64,000 nt of DNA from an uncultured Clostridium sp. (lineage in GTDB: Bacteria > Bacillota > Clostridia > Lachnospirales > Lachnospiraceae): assembly GCA_900540335.1 (NCBI GenBank), contig UQFC01000001.1, positions 34,059-98,058 of the forward strand, given 5' to 3'. The notes below the pieces were generated by a model. That model made no database searches, was not told the DNA's origin, and saw only the letters and a program-made list of their open reading frames with translations. Below are positions 39,062-47,789 of the stretch, in pieces. Position numbers and translations under genes: made by a program. The first letter of the stretch is position 1; each line of letters starts with the position of its first letter.

Positions 39062-40381
39062 TTACGCTTCTGCTTTTCCTTCTTCTGCTGCATTCTTCCT
39101 GTTTTCCAGAATCTTGTCAATGCTGACAATCTTCACGCAGAGAGAGAACAGCTCCATAGCCAGCTCCAGATCTCCTAACGGCGGATAAGAGGGCGCAATT
39201 CTGATATTGCTGTCATGGGGATCCTTTCCATAAGGATAGGTTGCACCTGCACTTGTCATCACCAGTCCGGCCTTTTTGCAGCGGGCAACAATAGACTTGG
39301 CACAGCCGTCCAGAGAATCAAAGGAGATAAAATATCCGCCCTTGGGCTGTGTCCAGGTTCCAATATTCAGTCCGCCCAGCTCCTGCTCCAGAATCCGAAT
39401 CACAGCCTCGAATTTGGGGCGCATTACATTTGCATGAAGACGCATATGCTCTACCATGCCATGAATATCCTTGAAATAGCGGACATGGCGCAGCTGGTTT
39501 ACCTTATCATGTCCAATGGTCTGGAACTTTAACTGCTTTTCAATATCCTCCAGGTTGTTGCGGGAAGCTGCAATAGCTGCAATTCCGGAACCCGGGAAGC
39601 TGATTTTTGATGTAGATGAGAATTTGTAAACCAAATCCGGATTTCCTGCGCGCTTACATTCAGCCAGAATCTCAATCAGATGATCCTGATCGTGATCATA
39701 CAGATGATGCATTCCATAAGCATTATCCCAGTAAATACGGAAGTCCGGAGCTGCCGGCTTCAGCCGTGCCATACGGCGCACAGTCTCATCGGAATAGCTG
39801 TTTCCGGTAGGATTGGAATATTTGGGCACACACCAGATTCCCTTAATGCTCTCATCCTCAGCCACCATCTTTTCTACCAGATCCATGTCCGGACCGTTTC
39901 CAAGAAGGGGCACATTGATCATCTCAATGCCAAAATACTCTGTAATTGCAAAATGGCGGTCATATCCCGGTACAGGACAGAGGAATTTTACCTTATCCAG
40001 CTTGCACCAGGGGGTGCTTCCCATCACGCCATGGGTCATGGAACGTGATACGGTATCAAACATAACATTCAGGCTGGAGTTCCCGTAAATAATAATATTC
40101 TCAGGGGATACCTCCATCATATCTCCAATCAGCTCTTTTGCTTCCTTGATACCTGTCAGCACACCGTAGTTACGGCAGTCTGTGCCATCCTCACAGGTCA
40201 GGTCGTCATTGCTGCTCAGCACATCCATCATGCCCATAGACAGATCCAGCTGCTCAACGCTGGGCTTGCCGCGGGACATATCCAGTCTCAAATCCTTACC
40301 CTGATATTCCTTATACTGTGCAGACAGCTGCTTTCTGAGTGCCTGCAGTTCTTCATTGCTCATCTCTGCGTACGGCTGCAT
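39062..40381 (-). CDS. PLP-dependent aminotransferase, aspartate type (fold I)
   Basis: About 439 residues. DMSRGKPSVEQLDLS near the start, WDNAYGMHHL and the PLP-lysine in FSSTSKISFPGSGIA are characteristic of the AspAT-like subgroup with an N-terminal extension found in many anaerobes. It should move an amino group between an amino acid, probably aspartate, and 2-oxoglutarate. The ATG at 40381 (AGGAGGA upstream) is preferred to 40438. It stands alone with its own terminator. Confidence 0.85.
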   Translation of the reverse strand: MQPYAEMSNEELQALRKQLSAQYKEYQGKDLRLDMSRGKPSVEQLDLSMGMMDVLSSNDDLTCEDGTDCRNYGVLTGIKEAKELIGDMMEVSPENIIIYGNSSLNVMFDTVSRSMTHGVMGSTPWCKLDKVKFLCPVPGYDRHFAITEYFGIEMINVPLLGNGPDMDLVEKMVAEDESIKGIWCVPKYSNPTGNSYSDETVRRMARLKPAAPDFRIYWDNAYGMHHLYDHDQDHLIEILAECKRAGNPDLVYKFSSTSKISFPGSGIAAIAASRNNLEDIEKQLKFQTIGHDKVNQLRHVRYFKDIHGMVEHMRLHANVMRPKFEAVIRILEQELGGLNIGTWTQPKGGYFISFDSLDGCAKSIVARCKKAGLVMTSAGATYPYGKDPHDSNIRIAPSYPPLGDLELAMELFSLCVKIVSIDKILENRKNAAEEGKAEA

Positions 40382-40611
40382 CTTTTTCTTCCTCCTCATA
40401 CGGGTTTCCACCTTCGTTCTCGTTATTCTTCTCGTCACCCTTTACATATATCAGGTTCAGTGTTTGATTTTACACGAAATTTTCCTGTTTTACAATCTAT
40501 TTTTGAAAAAAAAGTGTTTTTCGTAAAAAAACATTTGTCCGTCTCTGTTTTACAAAGCGATTTTGGAATTTTTTCACAAAGGCACTCCGGACAAATTCTT
40601 TCCGCCTTCTA

Positions 40612-40641
40612 TTGACACATTTCTCAAAATTATAGTAGAAT
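40612..40641 (+). promoter_or_regulatory. Promoter of MATE-mntP
   Basis: TTGACA (40612-40617) and TAGAAT (40636-40641) with an 18-base spacer, 25 bases before the MATE start. Confidence 0.65.
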
Positions 40642-40666
40642 GTGCAGGAAAGAAAGGTGAGAAAAT

Positions 40667-42040
40667 ATGTCAAGTACAACTATGTCAAGGCAGCCGGAGC
40701 AAAACAAAATGGGAACCATGCCCGTTAACCGGCTGCTTATTTCCATGTCTCTGCCCATGATTATTTCCATGCTGGTGCAGGCACTCTACAACATCATTGA
40801 CAGCGTGTTCGTGGCGCAGATCAGCGAGGCTGCTCTTGCAGCTGTATCCATGGCCTTCCCGGTTCAGAGCCTGATGATAGCGGTTTCCACCGGCACCTGT
40901 GTCGGCGTCAATGCTCTTCTGTCCCGCTCTCTCGGTGAAGGGAAACAGGAAGAAGCCCGTCTCGCTGCAGTAAATGGTATCTTCCTGGCAATTCTGGGGG
41001 CTTTGGCCTTCCTTCTGTTCGGACTTTTCGGAGCCCATACCTATTTTTCCAGCCAGACCTCGGATCCGCTTATTATTGAATACGGAACACAGTATCTGGA
41101 AATCTGTACGGTATTCTCCTTCGGAATCTTTGGAGAAATCATTCTGGAGCGAATCCTTCAGTCCACCGGCCGAACCATCTACAACATGTATTCCCAGGGC
41201 ATCGGTGCTATTATTAACATCGTTCTGGATCCCATTATGATATTCGGTCTGTTGGGATGTCCGGCCATGGGAATCAGCGGCGCTGCAGCTGCAACTGTCA
41301 TCGGACAGATTATTGCCATGTTCCTGGCTCTGTATTTCAATCTGAAAAAAAACCACGATGTCAGCATTAATATGCGTGGCTTCCGTCCTGACATGAGAAT
41401 CATCCGGATTATTTACTCCGTCGGACTTCCGTCTATTATCATGCAGTCCATTACCTCTGTCATGACCTACGGAATGAACCTGATTCTTATCAGCTTTTCC
41501 GCTACTGCAGTAACCGTCCTTGGTATTTATTTCAAGCTTCAGAGTTTTATTTTTATGCCGATTTTCGGCCTGAACAATGGTATGATCCCGATTATCGCAT
41601 ACAATTACGGAGCCCGCAGCAAAAAAAGAATTATGGATACTGCCAAGCTGAGCATCGCCATTGCCATCAGCATTATGCTTCTGGGACTGGCTGTTTTCCA
41701 GGTGTTCACCCCTCAGCTCCTGATGCTTTTCAATGCGTCAGACAGCCTGCTGGAAATGGGAATTCCGGCTCTGCGCACCATCAGCCTCAGCTTCCTGTTT
41801 GCCGGCTACTGTATTATTACAGGTTCTGTCTTCCAGGCCCTGGGAAACGGTGTGTACAGCCTGATTATCTCCGTGGCAAGACAGCTTCTCTGTATTCTTC
41901 CTCTGGCTTATGTATTCTCTCATGTCTGGGGACTGAACGCAGTATGGTTTGCCTTCCCCATGGCGGAGATTATTTCCACTCTGCTTACTTCAATTCTGTT
42001 TAAGCGGATTTATAACAAGAAAATCAGAATTTTGGAATAA
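40667..42040 (+). CDS. MATE-family efflux transporter
   Basis: A 457-residue protein with 12 predicted helices in two homologous halves, each starting with a family motif (MSLPMIISMLVQALYNIIDS; VGLPSIIMQSITSVMTYGMN). It belongs to the DinF/MepA-like group that exports cationic drugs or metabolites with Na+ or H+. AAGGTGAG precedes the ATG. It is followed by mntP after 52 bases on the same strand. Confidence 0.93.
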   Translation: MSSTTMSRQPEQNKMGTMPVNRLLISMSLPMIISMLVQALYNIIDSVFVAQISEAALAAVSMAFPVQSLMIAVSTGTCVGVNALLSRSLGEGKQEEARLAAVNGIFLAILGALAFLLFGLFGAHTYFSSQTSDPLIIEYGTQYLEICTVFSFGIFGEIILERILQSTGRTIYNMYSQGIGAIINIVLDPIMIFGLLGCPAMGISGAAAATVIGQIIAMFLALYFNLKKNHDVSINMRGFRPDMRIIRIIYSVGLPSIIMQSITSVMTYGMNLILISFSATAVTVLGIYFKLQSFIFMPIFGLNNGMIPIIAYNYGARSKKRIMDTAKLSIAIAISIMLLGLAVFQVFTPQLLMLFNASDSLLEMGIPALRTISLSFLFAGYCIITGSVFQALGNGVYSLIISVARQLLCILPLAYVFSHVWGLNAVWFAFPMAEIISTLLTSILFKRIYNKKIRILE

Positions 42041-42092
42041 TATGTAATAATTATATTATAAGAATAATCTGAAAATGCATGGAGGTTTTTAC

Positions 42093-42650
42093 ATGTCACT
42101 GATTGAGCTTTTCATCATTGCCGTAGGACTGTCCATGGATGCCTTTGCCGTTTCCATCTGCAAGGGACTGTCCATGCGCACCATGAGTCTGAAAAATGCC
42201 GTGATTGTCGGCCTTTATTTCGGCGGATTTCAGGGTCTGATGCCGCTGATTGGCTATTTTCTCGGCATTCGATTTCAGCAGGCCATCACTTCCTACGACC
42301 ACTGGATTGCCTTCATCCTTCTGGGAATCATCGGTATCAGCATGATACGGGAAGCCCTGTCCGAGGAGGAGGAATCCTGCAATGCCTCCCTGGCCGCCGG
42401 CGATATGCTGATTCTGGCTGTTGCCACCAGCATTGACGCTCTGGCCGTTGGCGTTACCTTTGCATTTCTTCAGGTAGACATCCTTCCTGCCATCTCCTTT
42501 ATCGGCTGCACCACATTTATCCTGTCCGGCATCGGCGTAAAGGTGGGAACTGTTTTCGGATGCCGGTATAAGGCAAAGGCTGAAATTTTTGGCGGAACTG
42601 TTCTGATTCTTATGGGCTGTAAAATATTAATCGAGCATCTGTTTTTTTAA
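42093..42650 (+). CDS. mntP: Manganese efflux pump MntP family
   Basis: A 185-residue protein with six helices made of two DUF204 repeats. The metal-binding aspartates lie in [16 protein letters not shown] and [14 protein letters not shown], the family signatures. It exports Mn(II). The frame begins at 42075, but TGGAGG precedes the ATG at 42093. No yybP-ykoY manganese riboswitch fits in the 52-base gap; the gene probably shares the MATE promoter. The stop codon lies inside the terminator stem. Confidence 0.93.
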   Translation: MSLIELFIIAVGLSMDAFAVSICKGLSMRTMSLKNAVIVGLYFGGFQGLMPLIGYFLGIRFQQAITSYDHWIAFILLGIIGISMIREALSEEEESCNASLAAGDMLILAVATSIDALAVGVTFAFLQVDILPAISFIGCTTFILSGIGVKVGTVFGCRYKAKAEIFGGTVLILMGCKILIEHLFF

Positions 42651-42668
42651 CAGATGCTCGATTTTTTT
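42630..42668 (+). terminator. Terminator of mntP
   Basis: ATCGAGCATCTGTT (42630-42643) pairs with AACAGATGCTCGAT (42649-42662), followed by T7. The arm includes the mntP stop codon. Confidence 0.93.
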
Positions 42669-42702
42669 ATGTCATAGGAAAGTGCGTCCTATGACATAAA
42701 AA
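42664..42702. repeat. Dispersed hairpin element, copy 1
   Basis: Perfect 16-base arms (42664-42679 and 42687-42702) with a 7-base loop AAGTGCG. The same sequence in opposite orientation, 31 bases identical, is found at 56832-56862. It sits between convergent genes and can end both transcripts. Confidence 0.85.
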
Positions 42703-42707
42703 CGCTT

Positions 42708-43523
42708 CTACAGCTCTATCTCCCGGAATCCTCCTCCCGGCTTCAGCACGCTTACCCGGCGGAATCCGCAGTCCCAGGCAAGCTTCTGCGCCAGTTGAAA
42801 ACTTCCGCAGATATGCTCGGTACTATGGCTGTCAGAATTAATAATAATCCTTCCTCCCATCCGGCAAAGCTCCCTCAGAAGAATGGAAGACGGATAGGGC
42901 GCTGTCCTGTATTTCCGCCCTATGGCCCCGGTATTGATTTCAAAAGGAACCTCTGCCTGCTGCAGATATTTCATGGCTGCCAGAGCCGGCTCCAGATAGT
43001 CATCGCAGGTTTCATCAAAATACTTTCCGTCTTCGTTAAATTTCGTCAGCAGATCAAAATGTCCAATCCAGGTACACCTGGTTCTGTCCCATACCGTCGC
43101 TTCCAGCTCATAATAATCCCGGATAAAGGCGTACCAGTCGCCTTTCCAGAGACGATCCACTGCCTCTGTCAGCTTCTCCTCCGTATCATCTACAGAAATA
43201 AACTCTCCGTTTTTTTCTACACAGTGAGTAGAACCTATGGAATACTCTGCCTGCTGAACCGGCCCCAGACAGTCCAGCTCAATTCCAATATAAAGATTCA
43301 TTTTCCCCCGGTATTCCTCACGAAGCAGCTCCAGCTCTCTTCTGTATTCCTCCAGCGCCCGGTCATTCATTCCGAAACCGGGTTCACAGAAAGAATAATC
43401 TCCGTGTCCGGAAATGCCGAAATCCGTCAGTCCCCTCCGAAAAGCGGCCTCTGTCATCTGGCGTGGTGTATTTTTCCCATCGCAGAATGTTGTATGCGTA
43501 TGGAAATCTGCTCTCAGATTCAT
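42708..43523 (-). CDS. PHP-domain phosphatase, histidinol-phosphatase (HisK) family
   Basis: A 271-residue PHP protein. Metal ligands are visible in ADFHTHTTFCDG (start), GISGHGDYS (about 37-45), GIELDC, WIGHFDL and NSDSHS. The family dephosphorylates L-histidinol phosphate in histidine synthesis; no other his gene is nearby, so a different phosphate ester is possible. It stands alone on the minus strand. Confidence 0.85.
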   Translation of the reverse strand: MNLRADFHTHTTFCDGKNTPRQMTEAAFRRGLTDFGISGHGDYSFCEPGFGMNDRALEEYRRELELLREEYRGKMNLYIGIELDCLGPVQQAEYSIGSTHCVEKNGEFISVDDTEEKLTEAVDRLWKGDWYAFIRDYYELEATVWDRTRCTWIGHFDLLTKFNEDGKYFDETCDDYLEPALAAMKYLQQAEVPFEINTGAIGRKYRTAPYPSSILLRELCRMGGRIIINSDSHSTEHICGSFQLAQKLAWDCGFRRVSVLKPGGGFREIEL

Positions 43524-43585
43524 AACTTTCTCCTTCAGACGCCAGCGGTTCCCGTACTGCCTCCGCTGTCCGTCTTTTTATCCTT

Positions 43586-44233
43586 TTATTCCTGAAAATG
43601 GAAAATCACATAAGGAGCCGTAACGGGATTTACCTTTATTGTGATTTCTTTGATATGAGGAACCTGGTATCCGGCAATCCTGCCGTCCTTCAAATCAGCA
43701 AGAATCTGATCCTTTGCTTCCATCCAGATCCCCAGATCTCCATGATACCATGTTTCCAGAAGAAGATCACCCTGAATCCGCAGATTTGAGTTTTCTTCTG
43801 CCGCGGTTTCCTCCGGCTCGCTCTCCTCTGCCGTGGTTTCCTCTGCTGTGGTTTCTTCTGCCGCAGTCTCCTCCGGCTCGCTCTCTTCAGTCAAACTCTC
43901 TTCCACATTCCGGGGCCTGAATATCAGCTCCGGCTCTATGGTTTCCGGCAGATAGGTGATCTCATAGCGGATCACATTTTCCGGAACGGAAGCATCAGTT
44001 TCTATCCCTGCTGTCTCCCTTCCCCCGTACCAGGAGGGATGAAGGCGAATTGCCCCAAGCTCCGGGTCAAATGTATAGTCAAAATTCTCTGTTACCAGCT
44101 TCTCTTCTCCAAGGGTTCTCTCTCCCAGATAATTCAGAGAGGAATACTCCCCTATGGCAGTTCCTGCTCCAACACCGCAGATCAGAACGCCTGCCAGAAA
44201 GCCTCCCAAAAGAATCTTCTGTATCTTACGCAT
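43586..44233 (-). CDS. Membrane-anchored hypothetical protein with Glu/Thr repeats
   Basis: About 215 residues. An N-terminal membrane segment (IQKILLGGFLAGVLICGVGAG) is followed by an outer domain, a low-complexity stretch built from EETTAEE and ESEPEETAAEE units (about residues 118-148), and a C-terminal beta-rich part. AGGAGG precedes the ATG at 44233 (MRKIQK), preferred to 44251. It overlaps the HAAS gene and takes the place where PadR/HAAS operons often carry a DUF4097-type protein. Its function is unknown; a role in envelope stress is suggested by context only. Confidence 0.7.
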   Translation of the reverse strand: MRKIQKILLGGFLAGVLICGVGAGTAIGEYSSLNYLGERTLGEEKLVTENFDYTFDPELGAIRLHPSWYGGRETAGIETDASVPENVIRYEITYLPETIEPELIFRPRNVEESLTEESEPEETAAEETTAEETTAEESEPEETAAEENSNLRIQGDLLLETWYHGDLGIWMEAKDQILADLKDGRIAGYQVPHIKEITIKVNPVTAPYVIFHFQE

Positions 44234-45212
44234 GCTCTTCCTCCTCTCCAAAGCCGCAGTCCCCGTACAGACCGGCCTCCCTTTCTCTTCCTTCCATTTT
44301 CAGAGAAATTCCGGTTCTTTTCTTTCTCCAGATGAAACTCAGTCCCAGTCCCGCTGCAGAAAACAGACTTATATTCAATCCGAAAAGCCCCAGGGTAACT
44401 CCCGCCAGAGGATATCCCTGAGCCAGCAGCACCGCCAGCATCCCCAGTCCAAAAAGAGTTCCGATGCCCACGGCCCCGCACAATACAGCAAAGAAAATCC
44501 AGCCGCAGTTCCATACAATCCGGAAACAGGCAGCGGCAATCCGGGTGCCATGTCCGGCGCACCAGAGCAAACCGTCCCAGAGACGGCCGCCCCATTTCAG
44601 AGCCAGCTGCCATCCGGCGCGCAAAAGACGTCCCGTCATTCTCCAGCCTCTTTTCAACCATGAGACAGTAAAATCCTTCACCTGTCTGACGCACCTGCAA
44701 AAAGTCCGCCAAATGCCCGCCGGACGCCGTCCTGCAGAAACGCTTCCAGCACCGGACGCATTTTCCAGACGGATGTCTTCATTCTCCGGGACTTCCTCTC
44801 CTCCGTTCTTATCTCCCGTTTCCTTTCCTGAAAAGTTCCGGAAGCAGGCTCCTGCTTTTTTCCCCTGGCTGACACAGAAATTCCGAAAATCTGCTCCCGC
44901 CTTCCGAATATCCGGTCCCCGCTTCACGCCTTCCCCCGGATTTGCTTTTCCTGCCCGGATCGAGGAAAACCGGCTCTTACCAGTCTCTTCCCGGACTGAC
45001 GCATAATCTCCCCGCACATGATAGGCCTCCAGAATCTCTGAGGTCAGATCCTTCAAATTTCCGAAATCTGCAATCGCCTCCTCCTCAGTCAGCCCGTTCT
45101 GCACCTTCATGTCAATATGCTGCTCATACTCTTCCATAATGTCCTGAAGCTCTTCCTCCTGAAGAACAGAAAGAGCCTGCTCCAGCTCGCTGATAAATGT
45201 TTTCTTATCCAT
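44226..45212 (-). CDS. HAAS/DUF1700 signalling-domain membrane protein
   Basis: A 328-residue protein. Residues 1-70 match the HAAS (DUF1700) domain (KKTFISELEQALSVLQEEE, later EEEAIADFGNLKDLTSEIL). A basic, disordered linker of about 100 residues and then several membrane helices follow. HAAS proteins are encoded with PadR repressors and are thought to relay membrane signals. The start overlaps padR by 8 bases and the stop overlaps the next gene, so all three are translationally coupled. Confidence 0.85.
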   Translation of the reverse strand: MDKKTFISELEQALSVLQEEELQDIMEEYEQHIDMKVQNGLTEEEAIADFGNLKDLTSEILEAYHVRGDYASVREETGKSRFSSIRAGKANPGEGVKRGPDIRKAGADFRNFCVSQGKKAGACFRNFSGKETGDKNGGEEVPENEDIRLENASGAGSVSAGRRPAGIWRTFCRCVRQVKDFTVSWLKRGWRMTGRLLRAGWQLALKWGGRLWDGLLWCAGHGTRIAAACFRIVWNCGWIFFAVLCGAVGIGTLFGLGMLAVLLAQGYPLAGVTLGLFGLNISLFSAAGLGLSFIWRKKRTGISLKMEGREREAGLYGDCGFGEEEEHA

Positions 45213-45525
45213 GTCTGCACTCCTTTAAAAACGCTCCAACCTTTTCTGTCAGCTGATTCCACTCCTGCTCCAGGCTGTCTCTGTAAAGAACGCCTGCTGC
45301 CGTCAGGTGATAATATTTTCTCGGCGGACCCTCTGTTGATTCCCGCAGATAGGTTTCAAAATAATGCTCGTTGGTCATCCTCTTCAACAGGGGATATATC
45401 GTGCCCTCATTCACATCCACAACCTTGGAAACCTCTTCCACCAGTTCATAACCATACATATCCTTCTGACGGACTGACTCCAGTACGATCAGCTCCAGAA
45501 CTCCTTTTTTCAACTGCGCGTTCAT
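45205..45525 (-). CDS. PadR-family transcriptional regulator
   Basis: A 106-residue winged-helix repressor with the typical start LKKGVLELIVLESVRQKDMYGYELVEEV and EGTIYPLLKRMTNEHYFETY. It is the first gene of the padR-HAAS-effector operon and probably represses its own promoter, which carries an inverted repeat. Inducers of PadR regulators are often membrane-active or phenolic compounds; none can be named here. Confidence 0.9.
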   Translation of the reverse strand: MNAQLKKGVLELIVLESVRQKDMYGYELVEEVSKVVDVNEGTIYPLLKRMTNEHYFETYLRESTEGPPRKYYHLTAAGVLYRDSLEQEWNQLTEKVGAFLKECRHG

Positions 45526-45571
45526 CCTCGTACCATGTCCTTCCTGGGTATCCTTATTTTTACAATACTAT

Positions 45572-45605
45572 ATTATACCTACTACTATGCAATGTCAAGT
45601 AGTGG
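45572..45605 (-). promoter_or_regulatory. Promoter and possible PadR operator
   Basis: On the minus strand TTGACA (45593-45598) and TATAAT (45572-45577) are only 15 bases apart, which is short. CTACT and AGTAG form an inverted repeat over the -35 box, a suitable site for autorepression by PadR. Confidence 0.5.
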
Positions 45606-45606
45606 A

Positions 45607-45654
45607 GTAAAAAAGAAGACGCCAGGATCATTCTTCCGTCCGGCGCTTCTTTTT
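45607..45654. terminator. Terminator between the secreted-protein gene and padR
   Basis: AGAAGACGCC (45614-45623) pairs with GGCGCTTCT (45642-45650) with one bulge. T-runs lie on both sides; it ends the upstream minus-strand gene before the padR promoter. Confidence 0.7.
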
Positions 45655-45667
45655 CGCTGGAAATTTC

Positions 45668-46336
45668 CTATTCGTTAAACAGAACCAGCTTCTGTCCCAC
45701 ATTCTCTGCATTACTCCAGATCAGCAGCTCCCGTCCCTCTGTCACATCCGGCAGATAAACCATCTGGCGGGTCAGATACGGAATCACCGGGCACTCTCCC
45801 GGAATCTGGTAAGTGGTTCCCTCACTGGAAACCAGAGTCCAGCTGGTATCCTCATTCCAGGTCATGGAATCTACGGTAATATACTCCGGAACCTTAAAAT
45901 CTGCCGGAATTCCTGCAATAATCATCTCTGCTGCAGTCTGCGGCGGAAGACTCAGTGTCATGGCCGATCCAATATAAGCATAAACGCTGTCTCCCACATG
46001 AATATCGGAAAGGCTCAGGGGAAGACCGTCCACTGCTCCCAGCACCTTTGTTGTCTCATCGGAAATGTGAAGTACCATCTCGCCTTCAAAGGAAGCGCCG
46101 GACTGGTTATTCAGAACAATTCTGTTCTCCTCAACGGATGTTACGGTGCCCCAGATGCGGATCTTTTCCGGAGCGGTCGTCTCTCTCTCACCGGCCGGTC
46201 CTCCGGCATTCAGCTCCACTGCGGAACTGCCCGCGGTCAGAGTCGGGGACTGGGCAAATGCGCAGATACTTCCTGCGGCTGTCAATAATCCTATCATGCA
46301 AACTGCTGCAGCTGCTTTTTTTGTCTCTCTTCTCAT
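45668..46336 (-). CDS. Secreted hypothetical protein with OB-like domain
   Basis: A 222-residue protein with a Sec signal peptide (cleavage near ICAFAQ, residues 24-29). A beta-rich domain follows (IRIWGTVTSVEENRIVLNNQ, then LSDIHVGDSVYAYIG), similar in style to DUF5666 or other OB-like domains, and a second beta-rich part. No catalytic motif is visible. AAGGAG precedes the ATG. It is divergent from the DUF362 ferredoxin gene with a 199-base gap. I do not recognise a function. Confidence 0.65.
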   Translation of the reverse strand: MRRETKKAAAAVCMIGLLTAAGSICAFAQSPTLTAGSSAVELNAGGPAGERETTAPEKIRIWGTVTSVEENRIVLNNQSGASFEGEMVLHISDETTKVLGAVDGLPLSLSDIHVGDSVYAYIGSAMTLSLPPQTAAEMIIAGIPADFKVPEYITVDSMTWNEDTSWTLVSSEGTTYQIPGECPVIPYLTRQMVYLPDVTEGRELLIWSNAENVGQKLVLFNE

Positions 46337-46452
46337 GTTGGTATCGCTCCTTTTCTTTCTTTATGCCCACAGTATAACAGAACCTTTCTCTGATTGCTAT
46401 TGAGAATTCCGGAATTTTCTCTTACAGATTTATTACCGGAGAAAAACTGTGA

Positions 46453-46481
46453 TTGATATTTTTTCTCACTTGTAATAAAAT
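46453..46481 (+). promoter_or_regulatory. Promoter of the DUF362 ferredoxin gene
   Basis: TTGATA (46453-46458) and TAAAAT (46476-46481) with a 17-base spacer. Confidence 0.65.
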
Positions 46482-46535
46482 CAAATATAGTTGTTTTTCC
46501 CAAGACACTGACTGACAAGCAAAGGAGCTTTTACC

Positions 46536-47666
46536 ATGGAAAAATCAAAAGTTTATTTTACCAACTTCCGCACCATTGCCTTCGGTGACGGACTTCCCAC
46601 CAAATTAAAAAAGCTTATTAAAAAAGCCGGAATCGGACAGATTGATATGGATGGCAAATTTGTTGCCATTAAGATGCATTTCGGCGAACTGGGCAATATC
46701 AGCTATCTCCGTCCCAACTACGCCAAGGCAGTTGCCGACGTTGTCAAGGAGCTGGGCGGAAAGCCTTTCCTTACAGACTGCAACACCATGTATCCCGGCA
46801 GCCGTAAAAATGCTCTGGAGCATCTGGAGTGCGCCTGGGAAAACGGATTTTCCCCGCTTTCTGTAGGCTGTCCCATCCTTATCGGCGACGGCTTAAAGGG
46901 AACTGACGACATTGATGTTCCTGTAAACGGCGGAGAATATGTGAAAAATGCCAAAATCGGCCGTGCTGTTATGGATGCTGACGTATTTATCAGCCTGACC
47001 CATTTTAAGGGCCACGAAATGACCGGCTTCGGCGGCGCCATTAAAAATATCGGCATGGGCTGCGGCTCCCGCGCCGGAAAGACCGAGCAGCACTGCAGCG
47101 GAAAGCCCCATATCGAAGAGCCTCTGTGCCGCGGATGCCGCAAATGCCAGAAGGAATGTGCAAACGGCGGTCTGATTTTTGATGAAGCTTCCCGGAAAAT
47201 GCATGTGGATCAGGAACACTGCGTCGGCTGCGGACGCTGTCTGGGCGCCTGCAATTTTGACGCCATTGTTTTTGACAGTGACGATGCTGTAGAGCTTTTA
47301 AATTACCGCATGGCAGAGTATGCCAAGGCTGTGGTAGACGGACGCCCCTGCTTCCATATTTCTCTGGTCGTGGATGTCTCCCCCAACTGTGACTGCCACG
47401 GCGAAAACGACGCGCCGATTCTTCCCAACCTGGGAATGTTTGCATCCTTTGATCCCCTGGCTCTGGATCAGGCCTGCACAGATGCCTGTCTGGCCGCTGA
47501 CCCCATGCCGGGAAGCCAGCTTTCCGATCATCTGGCAGATCCTCATTTCCACGATCACCACGATCACTTCAAGAATTCCACACCGGAATCTGAATGGAAA
47601 TTCTGTCTGGAGCACGCAGAAAAAATCGGTCTGGGAAGCCGCGACTACGAATTGATTGTTATGTAA
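46536..47666 (+). CDS. DUF362 protein with two [4Fe-4S] ferredoxin motifs
   Basis: A 376-residue iron-sulfur protein. The DUF362 domain is present (KMHFGELGNISYLRP, FLTDCNTMYPGSRKNA, SLTHFKGHEMTGFGGAIKNIGMG-like pattern). Two ferredoxin motifs are inserted near residues 195-240: CRGCRKCQKEC and CVGCGRCLGAC. Such proteins are common in strict anaerobes; their redox partner is unknown. Near the end lies a His-rich stretch (HFHDHHDHF) that may bind metal. It has its own promoter and a strong terminator. Confidence 0.88.
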   Translation: MEKSKVYFTNFRTIAFGDGLPTKLKKLIKKAGIGQIDMDGKFVAIKMHFGELGNISYLRPNYAKAVADVVKELGGKPFLTDCNTMYPGSRKNALEHLECAWENGFSPLSVGCPILIGDGLKGTDDIDVPVNGGEYVKNAKIGRAVMDADVFISLTHFKGHEMTGFGGAIKNIGMGCGSRAGKTEQHCSGKPHIEEPLCRGCRKCQKECANGGLIFDEASRKMHVDQEHCVGCGRCLGACNFDAIVFDSDDAVELLNYRMAEYAKAVVDGRPCFHISLVVDVSPNCDCHGENDAPILPNLGMFASFDPLALDQACTDACLAADPMPGSQLSDHLADPHFHDHHDHFKNSTPESEWKFCLEHAEKIGLGSRDYELIVM

Positions 47667-47698
47667 GCCCTTCCCCTCCGGTACGTCCGGAGAAACAG

Positions 47699-47757
47699 CA
47701 GGGGCAGCAGAAGCCCGGTTATCTTTTCATCCGGCTTCTGCTGCCCCTGTCTTATTT
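47699..47757 (+). terminator. Terminator of the DUF362 gene
   Basis: Arms of about 19 bases (47699-47718 and 47731-47749, one bulge) followed by a T-rich tract. It also separates the convergent malQ. Confidence 0.85.
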
Positions 47758-47789
47758 TCTGCTGGTTTCTTCTGAAGAAACCTTTTTTT

